A stretch of 32,505 nt of DNA from JAATFY01 sp049276515 (GTDB lineage: Bacteria > Pseudomonadota > Alphaproteobacteria > UBA9219), in NCBI GenBank assembly GCA_049276515.1, contig JBASWO010000105.1:1-32505 (forward strand). The letters are read 5' to 3'. Below the pieces are notes generated by a model, which saw only the letters and a program-made list of their open reading frames with translations, did no database searches and was not told the origin of the DNA. Within the stretch, counting starts at the first letter, position 1. Every line of letters starts with the position of its first letter. The position numbers and the translations under genes were made by a program. Below, piece by piece: positions 17,243-25,026 of this stretch.

Positions 17243-18966
17243 GGCGCAATCATCGTTGCTATGGAGAGATGTTCAGCTATGGGGCCAAGCGCCATAACGG
17301 GGAAATAAGTTAGACCATCAAACATCAGTATGGTGGCACACAGTAAGGCAACAAACATAATGCCGTGTGTGGGGAATGTGCCTGTTGAGGCAGGCGTTGT
17401 TTTCTTACAGGATAAAGATCCGGCAATTGCTAAAACAGGAATGATGACCCCAAAGCGGCCAATCAGCATAACAATGCCGAGTGCTATATTGTGATAAAGA
17501 CTATTGGCATTAATGCCTGCAAAGGCAGATCCGTTATTAGCTGCAGCTGATGCGTAAGCATATATCATCTGTGTTAGGCCATGTGGGCCTGTTGTGTTTA
17601 AAGCCTTCGCTGATTGCGGTAATAAAAGAGCGACAACACCAAAACCCAGAATAAGGGCGGGATAGAGGAGCTGAGCGATGATAGCGAGTTTGATTTCGTA
17701 AGCTTCAATTTTCTTACCGAGATATTCTGGTGTGCGGCCGATCATAAGGCCGGCAATAAAGACGGTGATCAAAACATAAATCAAAATGCCATAGAGACCG
17801 CACCCAATGCCGCCAAAGATCACTTCGCCTAACATCATATTAAAGAGAGGAACAAAGCCACCCAAAGGCATCAAACTATCATGCATAGCGATGACTGAGC
17901 CGTTTGATGTGGCAGATGTCAGGACAGTCCAAAGGGCAGAATTGAAAATCCCAAAGCGAACTTCTTTGCCTTCCATATTACCGCCGAGATTAAGATCTGT
18001 CATATTCAGATCCACACCAAGCCCCACCAAAATAGAGTTGCCACTGAGTTCAGCGCCATAACAAAGCGCCAATAATATGAGGAAAAGAAGGCTCATACTT
18101 GCCATGAGGGCAACACCTTGACGGCGATCACCCGCCATGATGCCAAAGGCCATAATCAGCGATAAGGGAAGAAGCAGAATGCTGATGAGTTGAACAAAAT
18201 TACTGAGAGGGGTGGGGTTTTCGTAAGGATGTGCAGCATTGGCATTAAAAAAGCCGCCACCGTTTGAGCCCAATATCTTAATGGCATTCTGGCTTGCAAC
18301 AGTACCTTGCGCAATAGTCTGTTGGGCGCCTTCTAAAGTCGTGACCTGCACATAAGATTGTAAAGTGTCAGGAACGCCTTGAGCGATGAGAAAAAGCGCG
18401 AAGATAAAGGCAAGAGGTAAGAGTATATAGAGCGTTGCACGCGTCACATCGACATAGAAATTGCCAATGCCGCGGCATTCGCGCTGTGTAAAGCCGCGTA
18501 TCACAGCAATAGCGACAGCAAGGCCAGTCGCAGCAGCTAGAAAATTCTGTACCGTAATGCCGAGCATTTGACTGAAGTAACTGAGCGCCACTTCACCACT
18601 ATAGGATTGCCAGTTGGTGTTGGTCACAAAACTGACGGCTATATTAAAAGCGAGATCCCAAGAAAGACCGGCACGACTTTCTGGATTCCAAGGCAATAAG
18701 TCCTGATGCATCAAAATAAGGAAAAGAACCGCAGCACCGAGGGCATTAAAGACAATCATAGCACTCGCATATTGTGACCAGGTTTGCTGTTCAGCTGCAC
18801 GAATACCAGTCAGACGGTAGATGACACTTTCGATTGGCTCAAAAATATATCTGAGCCATGTCCTCTCACCTTTAAAGACACGCGCCATATAATGTCCAAG
18901 TGGTAGCATCAGAAGGATGACGACCACTAAAAAAGCAATGAATTGTAAAAGAACGTTGGTTGTCAT
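17239..18966 (-). CDS. kdpA: KdpA, potassium-transporting ATPase channel-like subunit
   Basis: KdpA is the potassium-binding, channel-like membrane subunit related to the SKT superfamily. I place the start at the ATG at 18964-18966 (575 aa, beginning MTTNVLLQFIAFLVVV). An upstream in-frame ATG at 19002 would overlap most of kdpF and add 12 polar residues before the first helix. The chosen start lies 7 bp after the kdpF stop. Filter-region signatures include NTNWQSYSGE, GSNGGGFFNANAAHPYENP and ATSNGSVIAMHDSLMP. About ten membrane helices are visible. No clear Shine-Dalgarno sequence precedes this ATG, so coupling to kdpF translation is likely. Confidence 0.96.
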   Translation of the reverse strand: MTTNVLLQFIAFLVVVILLMLPLGHYMARVFKGERTWLRYIFEPIESVIYRLTGIRAAEQQTWSQYASAMIVFNALGAAVLFLILMHQDLLPWNPESRAGLSWDLAFNIAVSFVTNTNWQSYSGEVALSYFSQMLGITVQNFLAAATGLAVAIAVIRGFTQRECRGIGNFYVDVTRATLYILLPLAFIFALFLIAQGVPDTLQSYVQVTTLEGAQQTIAQGTVASQNAIKILGSNGGGFFNANAAHPYENPTPLSNFVQLISILLLPLSLIMAFGIMAGDRRQGVALMASMSLLFLILLALCYGAELSGNSILVGLGVDLNMTDLNLGGNMEGKEVRFGIFNSALWTVLTSATSNGSVIAMHDSLMPLGGFVPLFNMMLGEVIFGGIGCGLYGILIYVLITVFIAGLMIGRTPEYLGKKIEAYEIKLAIIAQLLYPALILGFGVVALLLPQSAKALNTTGPHGLTQMIYAYASAAANNGSAFAGINANSLYHNIALGIVMLIGRFGVIIPVLAIAGSLSCKKTTPASTGTFPTHGIMFVALLCATILMFDGLTYFPVMALGPIAEHLSIATMIAP

Positions 18967-18973
18967 GGAGGTC

Positions 18974-19063
18974 TCAGAACTTTTCGGGGTGGATAAGCGC
19001 ATAGGCCAAATAAAGGCCCAGACCTAATGCCACCACACCACCTAAATAGAGTTCAAAGACCAT
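18974..19063 (-). CDS. kdpF: KdpF, small membrane subunit of the Kdp ATPase (29 aa)
   Basis: I read a 30-codon frame on the minus strand just upstream of kdpA. The product begins MVFELYLGGVVALGLGLYL and ends YALIHPEKF. It is a single hydrophobic helix with the C-terminal [YL]-x-L-x-x-PEKF signature of KdpF, the lipid-like stabilising subunit that contacts KdpA and KdpB. The length of 29 aa equals that of E. coli KdpF. It is the first gene of the kdp operon. The ribosome-binding site is weak (GGGGTC about 6 nt upstream of the ATG). Short genes like this are often missed by automated annotation. Confidence 0.92.
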   Translation of the reverse strand: MVFELYLGGVVALGLGLYLAYALIHPEKF

Positions 19064-19235
19064 CGAAAAGACCCCAGAATTTTTACCTGACGGCAGCACC
19101 TGGATTGTGTCTGAATCGCAAAGACGGCGCAACTGTATCGGAAAAGCTTAAGCCGGATGGTATGACAATATCGTAATAAAAAATACATCTATATAAGAGC
19201 AGAAGGACTGCAAAATAGGGTGAAACCAAAGCGTC

Positions 19236-19264
19236 TTGACAGAAAACTCTATGAAAGCTTTAAA
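19236..19264 (+). promoter_or_regulatory. Sigma-70-type promoter for the orphan gene at 19300
   Basis: A perfect -35 hexamer TTGACA lies at 19236-19241. After 17 bp comes TTTAAA (19259-19264), a 4/6 match to TATAAT. The predicted transcript would start near 19271 and lead into the gene beginning at 19300. This is one of the clearest promoters in the window. The 236-bp gap 19064-19299 must also hold the divergent kdp promoter, for which I see no convincing hexamers. Confidence 0.6.
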
Positions 19265-19299
19265 GGAGAGATAGTTTATTCATACTTAAGGAAATAGTT

Positions 19300-19767
19300 A
19301 TGGTTTTAGATCCCGGATTTCCATTCAGTCCTCGAGTAGCTGCTGAGTTAAGAGCAAATGCGAATGCGCTTATGGGTGTACGGCCGCCAGTACAACTAGA
19401 GTCCGCAGAACCCCTGTTGCTAACACCTTATGCTGGTCGCGATACTCTAGAGGCTGACATCGATCTTGTGACTTCAGGCTACTCAATCAATCTTCTGGCC
19501 GAAATTACTTCTATGGCCGGCATGACACCCAAGGCCTTGCGGGAAATATTGAATCTTGAGCTTGCCCCAACACGTGATGAGGCAACAGTATTAGCCCAAA
19601 CCCTGATTCACTTTGGAGCAAATCCTAGTCGAACGGGGGATGACTATTTGAAAGAGCTGGCTCTTCCCGAACCCCTATTGGGTGGTGGTGGGGGAGGCTT
19701 TGAAGCCCCAAGCTCTCCACGATCCTCTGTATCGGGTCGTAGCAGGCCAGCCTCCATCATTTTATAA
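19300..19767 (+). CDS. Hypothetical protein, 155 aa, with Gly-rich and Ser/Arg-rich tail
   Basis: No family is recognised. The start is supported by AAGGA (19288-19292) 7 nt before the ATG and by a good promoter upstream. Residues 1-45 are Pro-rich without a signal peptide. Residues about 55-120 look like a small helical domain (LVTSGYSINLLAEITSMAGM, then TPKALREILNLELAP). The tail holds six consecutive glycines followed by a Ser/Arg/Pro-rich disordered segment ending PASIIL. It stands alone on the plus strand between the kdp operon and truA, both on the minus strand, ending 11 bp before the truA stop. A lineage-specific gene is likely; nothing shows its function. Confidence 0.65.
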   Translation: MVLDPGFPFSPRVAAELRANANALMGVRPPVQLESAEPLLLTPYAGRDTLEADIDLVTSGYSINLLAEITSMAGMTPKALREILNLELAPTRDEATVLAQTLIHFGANPSRTGDDYLKELALPEPLLGGGGGGFEAPSSPRSSVSGRSRPASIIL

Positions 19768-19778
19768 AATAATCTCGG

Positions 19779-20522
19779 TTAACTGGGATAAGTGACGCCA
19801 CAGAAAAAGAGACCTTGTGGTGGTGCGGTTGGCCCACCTTTGGTTCTGTCTTTCGCATCAAACGCATCTTTAAAATCATTCACTGACCATTGGCCGTTAC
19901 CCACCATGACCAAAGTGCCAACCATATTGCGCACCTGGTGATAAAGAAACGAACGTGCCTGCGTATTGAAATAAATCATCTCACCGATCTGTTCGATTGT
20001 GATTTGATCCATTGTTTTAATGGGCGAATTTGATTGGCAGTTATGGGCACGAAATGTTGAGAAATCATGCTGACCGATCAGAAGATTGGCTGCTTCTTGC
20101 ATAGGCGCAATCTCTAAGGGTTTAGGCACATGCCATACATAATCAGCTTGTAAGGCAGGCAGGGCGCGCCGGTTAAGAACTTGATATTGATAACGGCGGT
20201 TGAGAGCGCTGAAACGCGCATGAAATTCATCGGAGACCTGTTCAGCTTTCAAAACGACAGCGCGGTGGGGTTTTGCATAAAAATTGATCGCATCACGAAC
20301 TGTGTCTGTAGTGGTTTCTTTTTCCAGATCAAAATGAGCGACTTGAGCTCGCGCATGCACCCCAGCATCGGTACGCCCCGCGACATGGAGGCCTACAGTC
20401 TCACCAGAAAATTTTTGGATCGCCTCTTCAAGGACTTGCTGCACAGAAAGATCATGCGCCTGTCTTTGCCAGCCACAAAAATGTGTGCCGTCATATTCAA
20501 TTGTGAGTTTCCAGCGCTTCAT
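19779..20522 (-). CDS. truA: tRNA pseudouridine(38-40) synthase TruA
   Basis: TruA converts uridines 38-40 in the anticodon stem of many tRNAs to pseudouridine. The 247-aa protein has the catalytic aspartate D52 in AGRTDAGVHA, the N-terminal IEYDGTHFCGWQRQ and the late FLYHQVRNMVG motif. Its start overlaps the fmt stop by 4 bp (ATGA), making it the last gene of a def-fmt-truA unit, an order found in many alphaproteobacteria. Length and motifs are normal. Confidence 0.98.
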   Translation of the reverse strand: MKRWKLTIEYDGTHFCGWQRQAHDLSVQQVLEEAIQKFSGETVGLHVAGRTDAGVHARAQVAHFDLEKETTTDTVRDAINFYAKPHRAVVLKAEQVSDEFHARFSALNRRYQYQVLNRRALPALQADYVWHVPKPLEIAPMQEAANLLIGQHDFSTFRAHNCQSNSPIKTMDQITIEQIGEMIYFNTQARSFLYHQVRNMVGTLVMVGNGQWSVNDFKDAFDAKDRTKGGPTAPPQGLFFCGVTYPS

Positions 20523-21439
20523 AAGCTTTGTCCAATGGGTAGCCGCTGGCCACGCAAGAAAGAAGCGCCATCTATTGGGTTTTTGCCGCTACGCTGTACT
20601 AATGTAAGACGTACAGCTTCCTGGCCACACGCAATGGTCAAATCATCAGATAGTAAAGTGCCAGCTGTACCTGATTGACGAACAGTTTCAGCTGCTAGAA
20701 CTTTTATGGCTTCATTGCCCAGCATGAAAAAACATCCTGGCCAAGGTTGAAGACCGCGGATTTGCCGTTCAATCTCACTGGCTGGTTTAGACCAATCAAT
20801 TTTGCCTTCAGAACGCGTTAATTTTGCAGCATAGGTCACGCCCATCTCAGGCTGAGGAATAGGTTTAATTTTTTGAGCTGCTAAATCATCAATGGCACGC
20901 GTGATCATACTTGATCCCAACTGCATCAATTGATCATGCAATGATCCTGCGGTTGTTTTGGGTGTTATGGCGATCTTTTCCACCATAAGCATATCGCCTG
21001 TATCGAGGCCTTCTGCCATTTGCATGATGGTAATGCCGGTCTCACTATCGCCTGCCAATATGGCGCGTTGAATAGGAGCTGCTCCACGCCAGCGCGGCAG
21101 GAGAGAGGCATGAATATTGATGCATCCCAATCTGGGTGCCTCTAAAATGGCTTTGGGTAAAATAAGGCCGTAGGCAGCGACAATAGCTATATCAAGTTTA
21201 AGAGCAGCAAATTTCTTCTGCTCATCCGCATCACGCAAAGTCTTAGGTGTAAAAACAGAGAGGCCAAGCTCTTCAGCTGCTTTATGAATAGGGGATTTCT
21301 GAATCTGCTGACCACGACCCGCTGGTTTTGGCGGCTGAGAATAGACAGCCACGATCTCATGCCCTGCTTTATGCAAAGCCCGTAGGGCTGGCACTGCAAA
21401 ATCAGGCGTGCCCATAAAAGCGAGGCGGAGTTTTGACAT
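20519..21439 (-). CDS. fmt: Methionyl-tRNA formyltransferase
   Basis: Fmt formylates initiator Met-tRNA using 10-formyltetrahydrofolate. With the ATG at 21437-21439 the product is 306 aa and begins MSKLRLAFMGTPDFAVPALR. A TTG further upstream at 21487 would place 16 extra residues inside def and is unlikely. The catalytic residues N108, H110 and D146 are present (INIHASLLPRWRGAAPI and MAEGLDTGDM). The start is 4 bp after the def stop, and I see no Shine-Dalgarno sequence, so coupling to def translation is probable. The stop overlaps truA by 4 bp. Confidence 0.97.
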   Translation of the reverse strand: MSKLRLAFMGTPDFAVPALRALHKAGHEIVAVYSQPPKPAGRGQQIQKSPIHKAAEELGLSVFTPKTLRDADEQKKFAALKLDIAIVAAYGLILPKAILEAPRLGCINIHASLLPRWRGAAPIQRAILAGDSETGITIMQMAEGLDTGDMLMVEKIAITPKTTAGSLHDQLMQLGSSMITRAIDDLAAQKIKPIPQPEMGVTYAAKLTRSEGKIDWSKPASEIERQIRGLQPWPGCFFMLGNEAIKVLAAETVRQSGTAGTLLSDDLTIACGQEAVRLTLVQRSGKNPIDGASFLRGQRLPIGQSL

Positions 21440-21443
21440 GAGA

Positions 21444-21974
21444 TTAAAGATACGTATCGCCTTCTTGGGCGCGTTGGGCTTTTTCAACTTTGCGTTCGAT
21501 CATATTGCGCTTCAGTTTTGAGATATGATCAATGAATAGAACGCCATTCAAATGATCTATTTCATGCTGAATGCATTGGCTCAGGAGATCTTCGGCTTCC
21601 AATTCAATCTTATTGCCGTTTTGGCCGATAAAATTCATGCGAATGCGTTTAGGGCGCGTCACTTCTGCATATTGATCAGGAATAGAAAGGCAGCCCTCTT
21701 TGTAAGTAAAAGTCGCTTCAGGGTCATACCAAGTGATTTCTGGGTTAGCCATGAGAAGGGATTTACTGCCATTACGTTCTTCAGACACATCCACAACGAT
21801 AACGCGTTCGAGAACACCTACCTGATTGGCGGCTAATCCAATGCCATGATTTTTGTACATGGATTCCAGCATGTCATCCATGAACTTAGCGATACGCTTA
21901 TCGACAGCGCTCACAGGCTGGGCCTTTTGGCGCAGAACAGGATCAGGGATGATGCGAATAGGAAATTGGGACAT
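21444..21974 (-). CDS. def: Peptide deformylase
   Basis: This metalloenzyme removes the N-formyl group from new proteins. The 176-aa product has all three family motifs: GIGLAANQVG (44-53), EGCLSIP with metal ligand C95, and QHEIDHLNG with H137, E138 and H141. Its neighbour fmt adds the formyl group that Def removes, a classic functional pairing. It heads the def-fmt-truA unit, and the 120-bp gap 21975-22094 upstream separates it from the divergent gene at 22095. Confidence 0.98.
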   Translation of the reverse strand: MSQFPIRIIPDPVLRQKAQPVSAVDKRIAKFMDDMLESMYKNHGIGLAANQVGVLERVIVVDVSEERNGSKSLLMANPEITWYDPEATFTYKEGCLSIPDQYAEVTRPKRIRMNFIGQNGNKIELEAEDLLSQCIQHEIDHLNGVLFIDHISKLKRNMIERKVEKAQRAQEGDTYL

Positions 21975-22094
21975 GGTTAACCGCTAAATTTGCTTTATCT
22001 TTTAACAATCTAGCATTTTCATTAAGACATGCAAAAAGTCTATTAGTTGCAGGATATATCAGTATTATAAGGGTTATATAACGAGGAAATTTAA

Positions 22095-22343
22095 ATGTCC
22101 GAGCTCAAAATCGTACTCATAGAGACAACACTTTTTCAGCCTGAATTGCCTTTCATTGAAAAAGATTTTCTTGCTGCTGCTGAAATGATGGGTGGTGAGA
22201 AATTCACTTTTGTCGACATGCAAGTTGAGCAAGTAGAAGTTAAAGTTGTTCCAAAAGCTACTCCAGCTGAGCCTGTTGCGCCTGGACCCGCTTCAACCTC
22301 GCCTTACGGTGATGGTATTTGGCCAGCCCTAACGCGGGCTTAA
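22095..22343 (+). CDS. Hypothetical protein, 82 aa, Pro/Ala-rich tail
   Basis: No family is recognised. The start is well supported by GAGGAAA (22083-22089), about 5 nt before the ATG. The first 50 residues are mixed charged and hydrophobic (MSELKIVLIETTLF, then EKDFLAAAEMMGGEKF). Valine- and glutamate-rich short strands follow, then a Pro/Ala/Ser-rich tail ending GIWPALTRA. There is no signal peptide or membrane segment. It sits alone on the plus strand between def and rmuC and its stop overlaps the convergent rmuC stop by 4 bp. The clean ribosome-binding site favours a real gene. Confidence 0.6.
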   Translation: MSELKIVLIETTLFQPELPFIEKDFLAAAEMMGGEKFTFVDMQVEQVEVKVVPKATPAEPVAPGPASTSPYGDGIWPALTRA

Positions 22344-23542
22344 GCTGCATCTTCGTTAGCAGCATTCTCACTCATCGTAAGACTTCTGGCTTGTAGATCA
22401 ATCGGCTCCAGGGTTTCCGGTAAGGCTTTGCCATCTTTTGCAGCACCAAAATCACGTAAGCGGCGCGCTTTACTGAGCACATTGCGCTCAAGGCTTCCTA
22501 TCATACTGTTATAGCTCTCCAAAGCACCTGAGAGCTTGCTGCCCACTGCTGTAATGTGATTGGTCATTGTGAGAAGCGATGCGTAAAGCTCGCTACCCAT
22601 AGCACCAATCTTTTTAACATTATCGCGCAGATTTTCTTGGCGCCAACCATAAGCAACAGTGCGAAGAAGGGCGACTAAAGTCATTGGCGTTGCTAGAATA
22701 ATTTTTTGCCCAACGCTGTAATCCATCAGATCTGTATCATCATCCAAAGCAGCGCTGAGGAAATGATCGCCTGGCAGGAACAACACAACAAATTCTGGTG
22801 TTCCTTCAACCTGATCCCAATAAGCCTTTGATCCAAGAGAGCGTACATGCTCGCGCACCTGTTTGGCATGTTGCTTTAAAGCATTTTGCCGTGTGGTCTC
22901 ATCCGTGCTTTGTGTAGCATCAAGATATGAAGAGAGCGGTACTTTGCTATCGATGATAATGCAGCGCTCGCCTGGTAAATTGACAATGAAGTCAGGGCGC
23001 AGGCTACCATCATCTGTATTAATTGTATGTTGAGCTGAAAAATCTTTGGCATGCGCTGACATGCCCGTCATCTCAAGGATGCGTTTCAATTGCATTTCAC
23101 CCCAACGGCCACGTGTCGTGGGTGTGCGCAAAGCTTGTAAAAGTTGACTGGTTTCACCGCGTAACTGCTGTTGGGTCTCGTGTGAGATTTTGACCATTTC
23201 CGCCAATTCGCGGTAAGCGCCTTCGCGCTTCACTTCTAGTGCTTGGAGTTGTGCATCCATTTTTTGCAAAGATTCTTTGACGGGTTTAACCATTTCATCA
23301 ATAGCGACGGTCTTTTTATCAAGTGTCGCTGCCGCTGCTTGCTCGCTTTGCTTCAAACGGCTTTCAGCTAATTGTAAAAAACTTTCATTGCTTTCGCGCA
23401 AAGCATCGGCAGCAAGAGCTTTAAACTTGTCGCTGAGTTGGGTCGTTGTGCCGTTTTGGGCGCGGGAAATCAGCCAAACAGCGCCACCACCTAGAACCAG
23501 GCCAGATAAAAAAGCAAATAAGAATGAAAGAAAATCCTGCAT
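22340..23542 (-). CDS. rmuC: RmuC-family DNA recombination protein
   Basis: RmuC proteins are linked to limiting rearrangements at inverted repeats and have a nuclease-like fold (PF02646). The 400-aa protein starts with one membrane helix (about 5-24). A coiled coil rich in Lys, Glu and Gln follows (about 40-130), then the RmuC core: RGRWGEMQLKRILEMTGM, LRPDFIVNLPGE and IIIDSKVPLSSY, where the D-x-K element resembles a restriction-nuclease-like site. The tail is variable. It is convergent with the 82-aa gene and divergent from the CNNM/CBS gene at 23707. The order of membrane anchor, coiled coil and core is typical. Confidence 0.95.
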   Translation of the reverse strand: MQDFLSFLFAFLSGLVLGGGAVWLISRAQNGTTTQLSDKFKALAADALRESNESFLQLAESRLKQSEQAAAATLDKKTVAIDEMVKPVKESLQKMDAQLQALEVKREGAYRELAEMVKISHETQQQLRGETSQLLQALRTPTTRGRWGEMQLKRILEMTGMSAHAKDFSAQHTINTDDGSLRPDFIVNLPGERCIIIDSKVPLSSYLDATQSTDETTRQNALKQHAKQVREHVRSLGSKAYWDQVEGTPEFVVLFLPGDHFLSAALDDDTDLMDYSVGQKIILATPMTLVALLRTVAYGWRQENLRDNVKKIGAMGSELYASLLTMTNHITAVGSKLSGALESYNSMIGSLERNVLSKARRLRDFGAAKDGKALPETLEPIDLQARSLTMSENAANEDAA

Positions 23543-23706
23543 GCAAAGAGTCTAACATATTATCATTGGCTGTCTATTTGGCTTTGTTGATGAGTGTTAA
23601 CGATAATCTGTGCGGATATTGCGTATCTTCTTAAAAACCGATAGATTCTCCCGGCAATGCCCGTTCCCCGAGACATGTCTATTATCTGTAACGCCGAGGA
23701 CCATCC

Positions 23707-25026
23707 TTGTCCTTAACGGCTGAAATCAGCATCGTTGTTTTGCTCATCCTTCTGAATGGCTTTTTCGCCATGTCAGAATTGGCCATAGTTTCTGCGCGCC
23801 GTATGCAGTTAAAGCAAAAAGCGGATGAAGGCAGTAAGGGCGCACGTCTGGCGCTGCAGATGGCCGAAAACCCGGCCTCATTCTTATCGATTGTTCAGTC
23901 AGGCATTACCCTTAATAGCGTCCTGACAGGCGTTTTTTCAGGCGCTACCTTGGCTGAGCCTTTAGGCATTTACCTCAACACACTTCCTTGGATGCAAAAT
24001 CACGGGGAGGGTGCTGCCCTTGCCATCACTGTTGTGGTTGTAACTTATTTTAGTCTTGTGGTTGGCGAGTTGGTGCCAAAGCGCATTGGCCTTTCTTACG
24101 CCGAGCCTATTGCGATCTTTACAGCGCACGCCATGGCTATTTTTGCAACTATTGCAGCACCCATGGTTTGGTTCTTAAGTAAATCAACCGAGATCATTTT
24201 GCGGATGATGCGTCTCAGTAATCCGCGCGAAAATCCAGTCACTGAAGAAGAAGTCAAAGGCATGATTGCTGAAGGCACTGAAAGCGGTGTCTTTAAACCA
24301 GCTGAAAAAGATATGCTTGAGGGGGTTATGCGTTTGGCTGATCGCACGATCCGCACCATCATGACGCCACGTATTGATATGGTGTGGCTCGCCATTGAAG
24401 ATGATGCCAAAGAACATCAAGATACCATCCGTAACAGTGGCTATAGTCGTTTTCCTGTTGCTCGCGGTGATCTCGAAGAAATTATCGGCGTTGTTCACTC
24501 CAAAGATTTACTAAATACAATGTTCGATGGTCATGTTGTTCAGCTCAAAACAGCTATGCGACCTCCTCTGATTGTGCCCGACACCACCCCTGTTTTACGT
24601 ATTCTCGATCATTTTAAACAATCGGGTCAGCACATCGCGGTCGTGGTTGATGAATATGGCAGCGTTCAGGGCGTGGTTTCTATTACTGATATTCTTATGG
24701 CGATCACAGGCGATCTGCCTGAGCGTGGACAAGAAGTTGAGGATAAACCATTTCAACGTCAGGATGGTAGTTGGTTGATTGATGGTATGACGCCGCTTGA
24801 TGAAGTTGAAACCTTGCTAGGGCTCAAAGGTATGCGCGGCGAAGGTAATTTTCATACCTTAGCCGGCTTTATGGTTGAGCAATTGAAGCGTTTGCCATCC
24901 TCAGGTGATTACTTCCATTGGGAGGATGCGCGTTTTGAAGTCGTTGATATGGATGGAAGGCGCGTCGATAAAGTCCTTGTCCATCCACCTGCTAATGAAC
25001 AGACGGAGCTTGATCTGGGGCGGTGA
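23707..25026 (+). CDS. CNNM/DUF21-CBS-CorC domain membrane protein (HlyC/CorC family)
   Basis: This 439-aa protein has the family order of a DUF21/CNNM membrane domain (about 1-190, four helices, with LLILLNGFFAMSELAIVSAR and the Pro-bearing GELVPKRIGLSYAEPIA). A CBS pair follows (about 205-335, starting IMTPRIDMVWLAIEDD), then a C-terminal CorC_HlyC domain (about 345-430). Members are tied to magnesium or cobalt export or homeostasis; the older label hemolysin is unsupported. The TTG start at 23707 is backed by GAGGA (23696-23700) at 6-nt spacing, and no better ATG lies nearby. The last 35 bp overlap, antisense, the 3' end of the GH17-GT2 gene. Confidence 0.95.
   Translation: MSLTAEISIVVLLILLNGFFAMSELAIVSARRMQLKQKADEGSKGARLALQMAENPASFLSIVQSGITLNSVLTGVFSGATLAEPLGIYLNTLPWMQNHGEGAALAITVVVVTYFSLVVGELVPKRIGLSYAEPIAIFTAHAMAIFATIAAPMVWFLSKSTEIILRMMRLSNPRENPVTEEEVKGMIAEGTESGVFKPAEKDMLEGVMRLADRTIRTIMTPRIDMVWLAIEDDAKEHQDTIRNSGYSRFPVARGDLEEIIGVVHSKDLLNTMFDGHVVQLKTAMRPPLIVPDTTPVLRILDHFKQSGQHIAVVVDEYGSVQGVVSITDILMAITGDLPERGQEVEDKPFQRQDGSWLIDGMTPLDEVETLLGLKGMRGEGNFHTLAGFMVEQLKRLPSSGDYFHWEDARFEVVDMDGRRVDKVLVHPPANEQTELDLGR

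Noticed and set aside
17239..19002. Longer KdpA start at 19002
   Set aside because: It would overlap most of kdpF and add residues not expected before the first KdpA helix.
19064..19235. Divergent minus-strand kdp promoter (TTGTCA with TTTTCC at 17 bp)
   Set aside because: The -10 candidate is too far from consensus. A kdp promoter must exist here, but I cannot place it.
23707..25026. Hemolysin label for the CNNM/CBS gene
   Set aside because: The HlyC/CorC family name is historical; the domain order indicates a metal-homeostasis-type membrane protein and gives no evidence of haemolytic activity.
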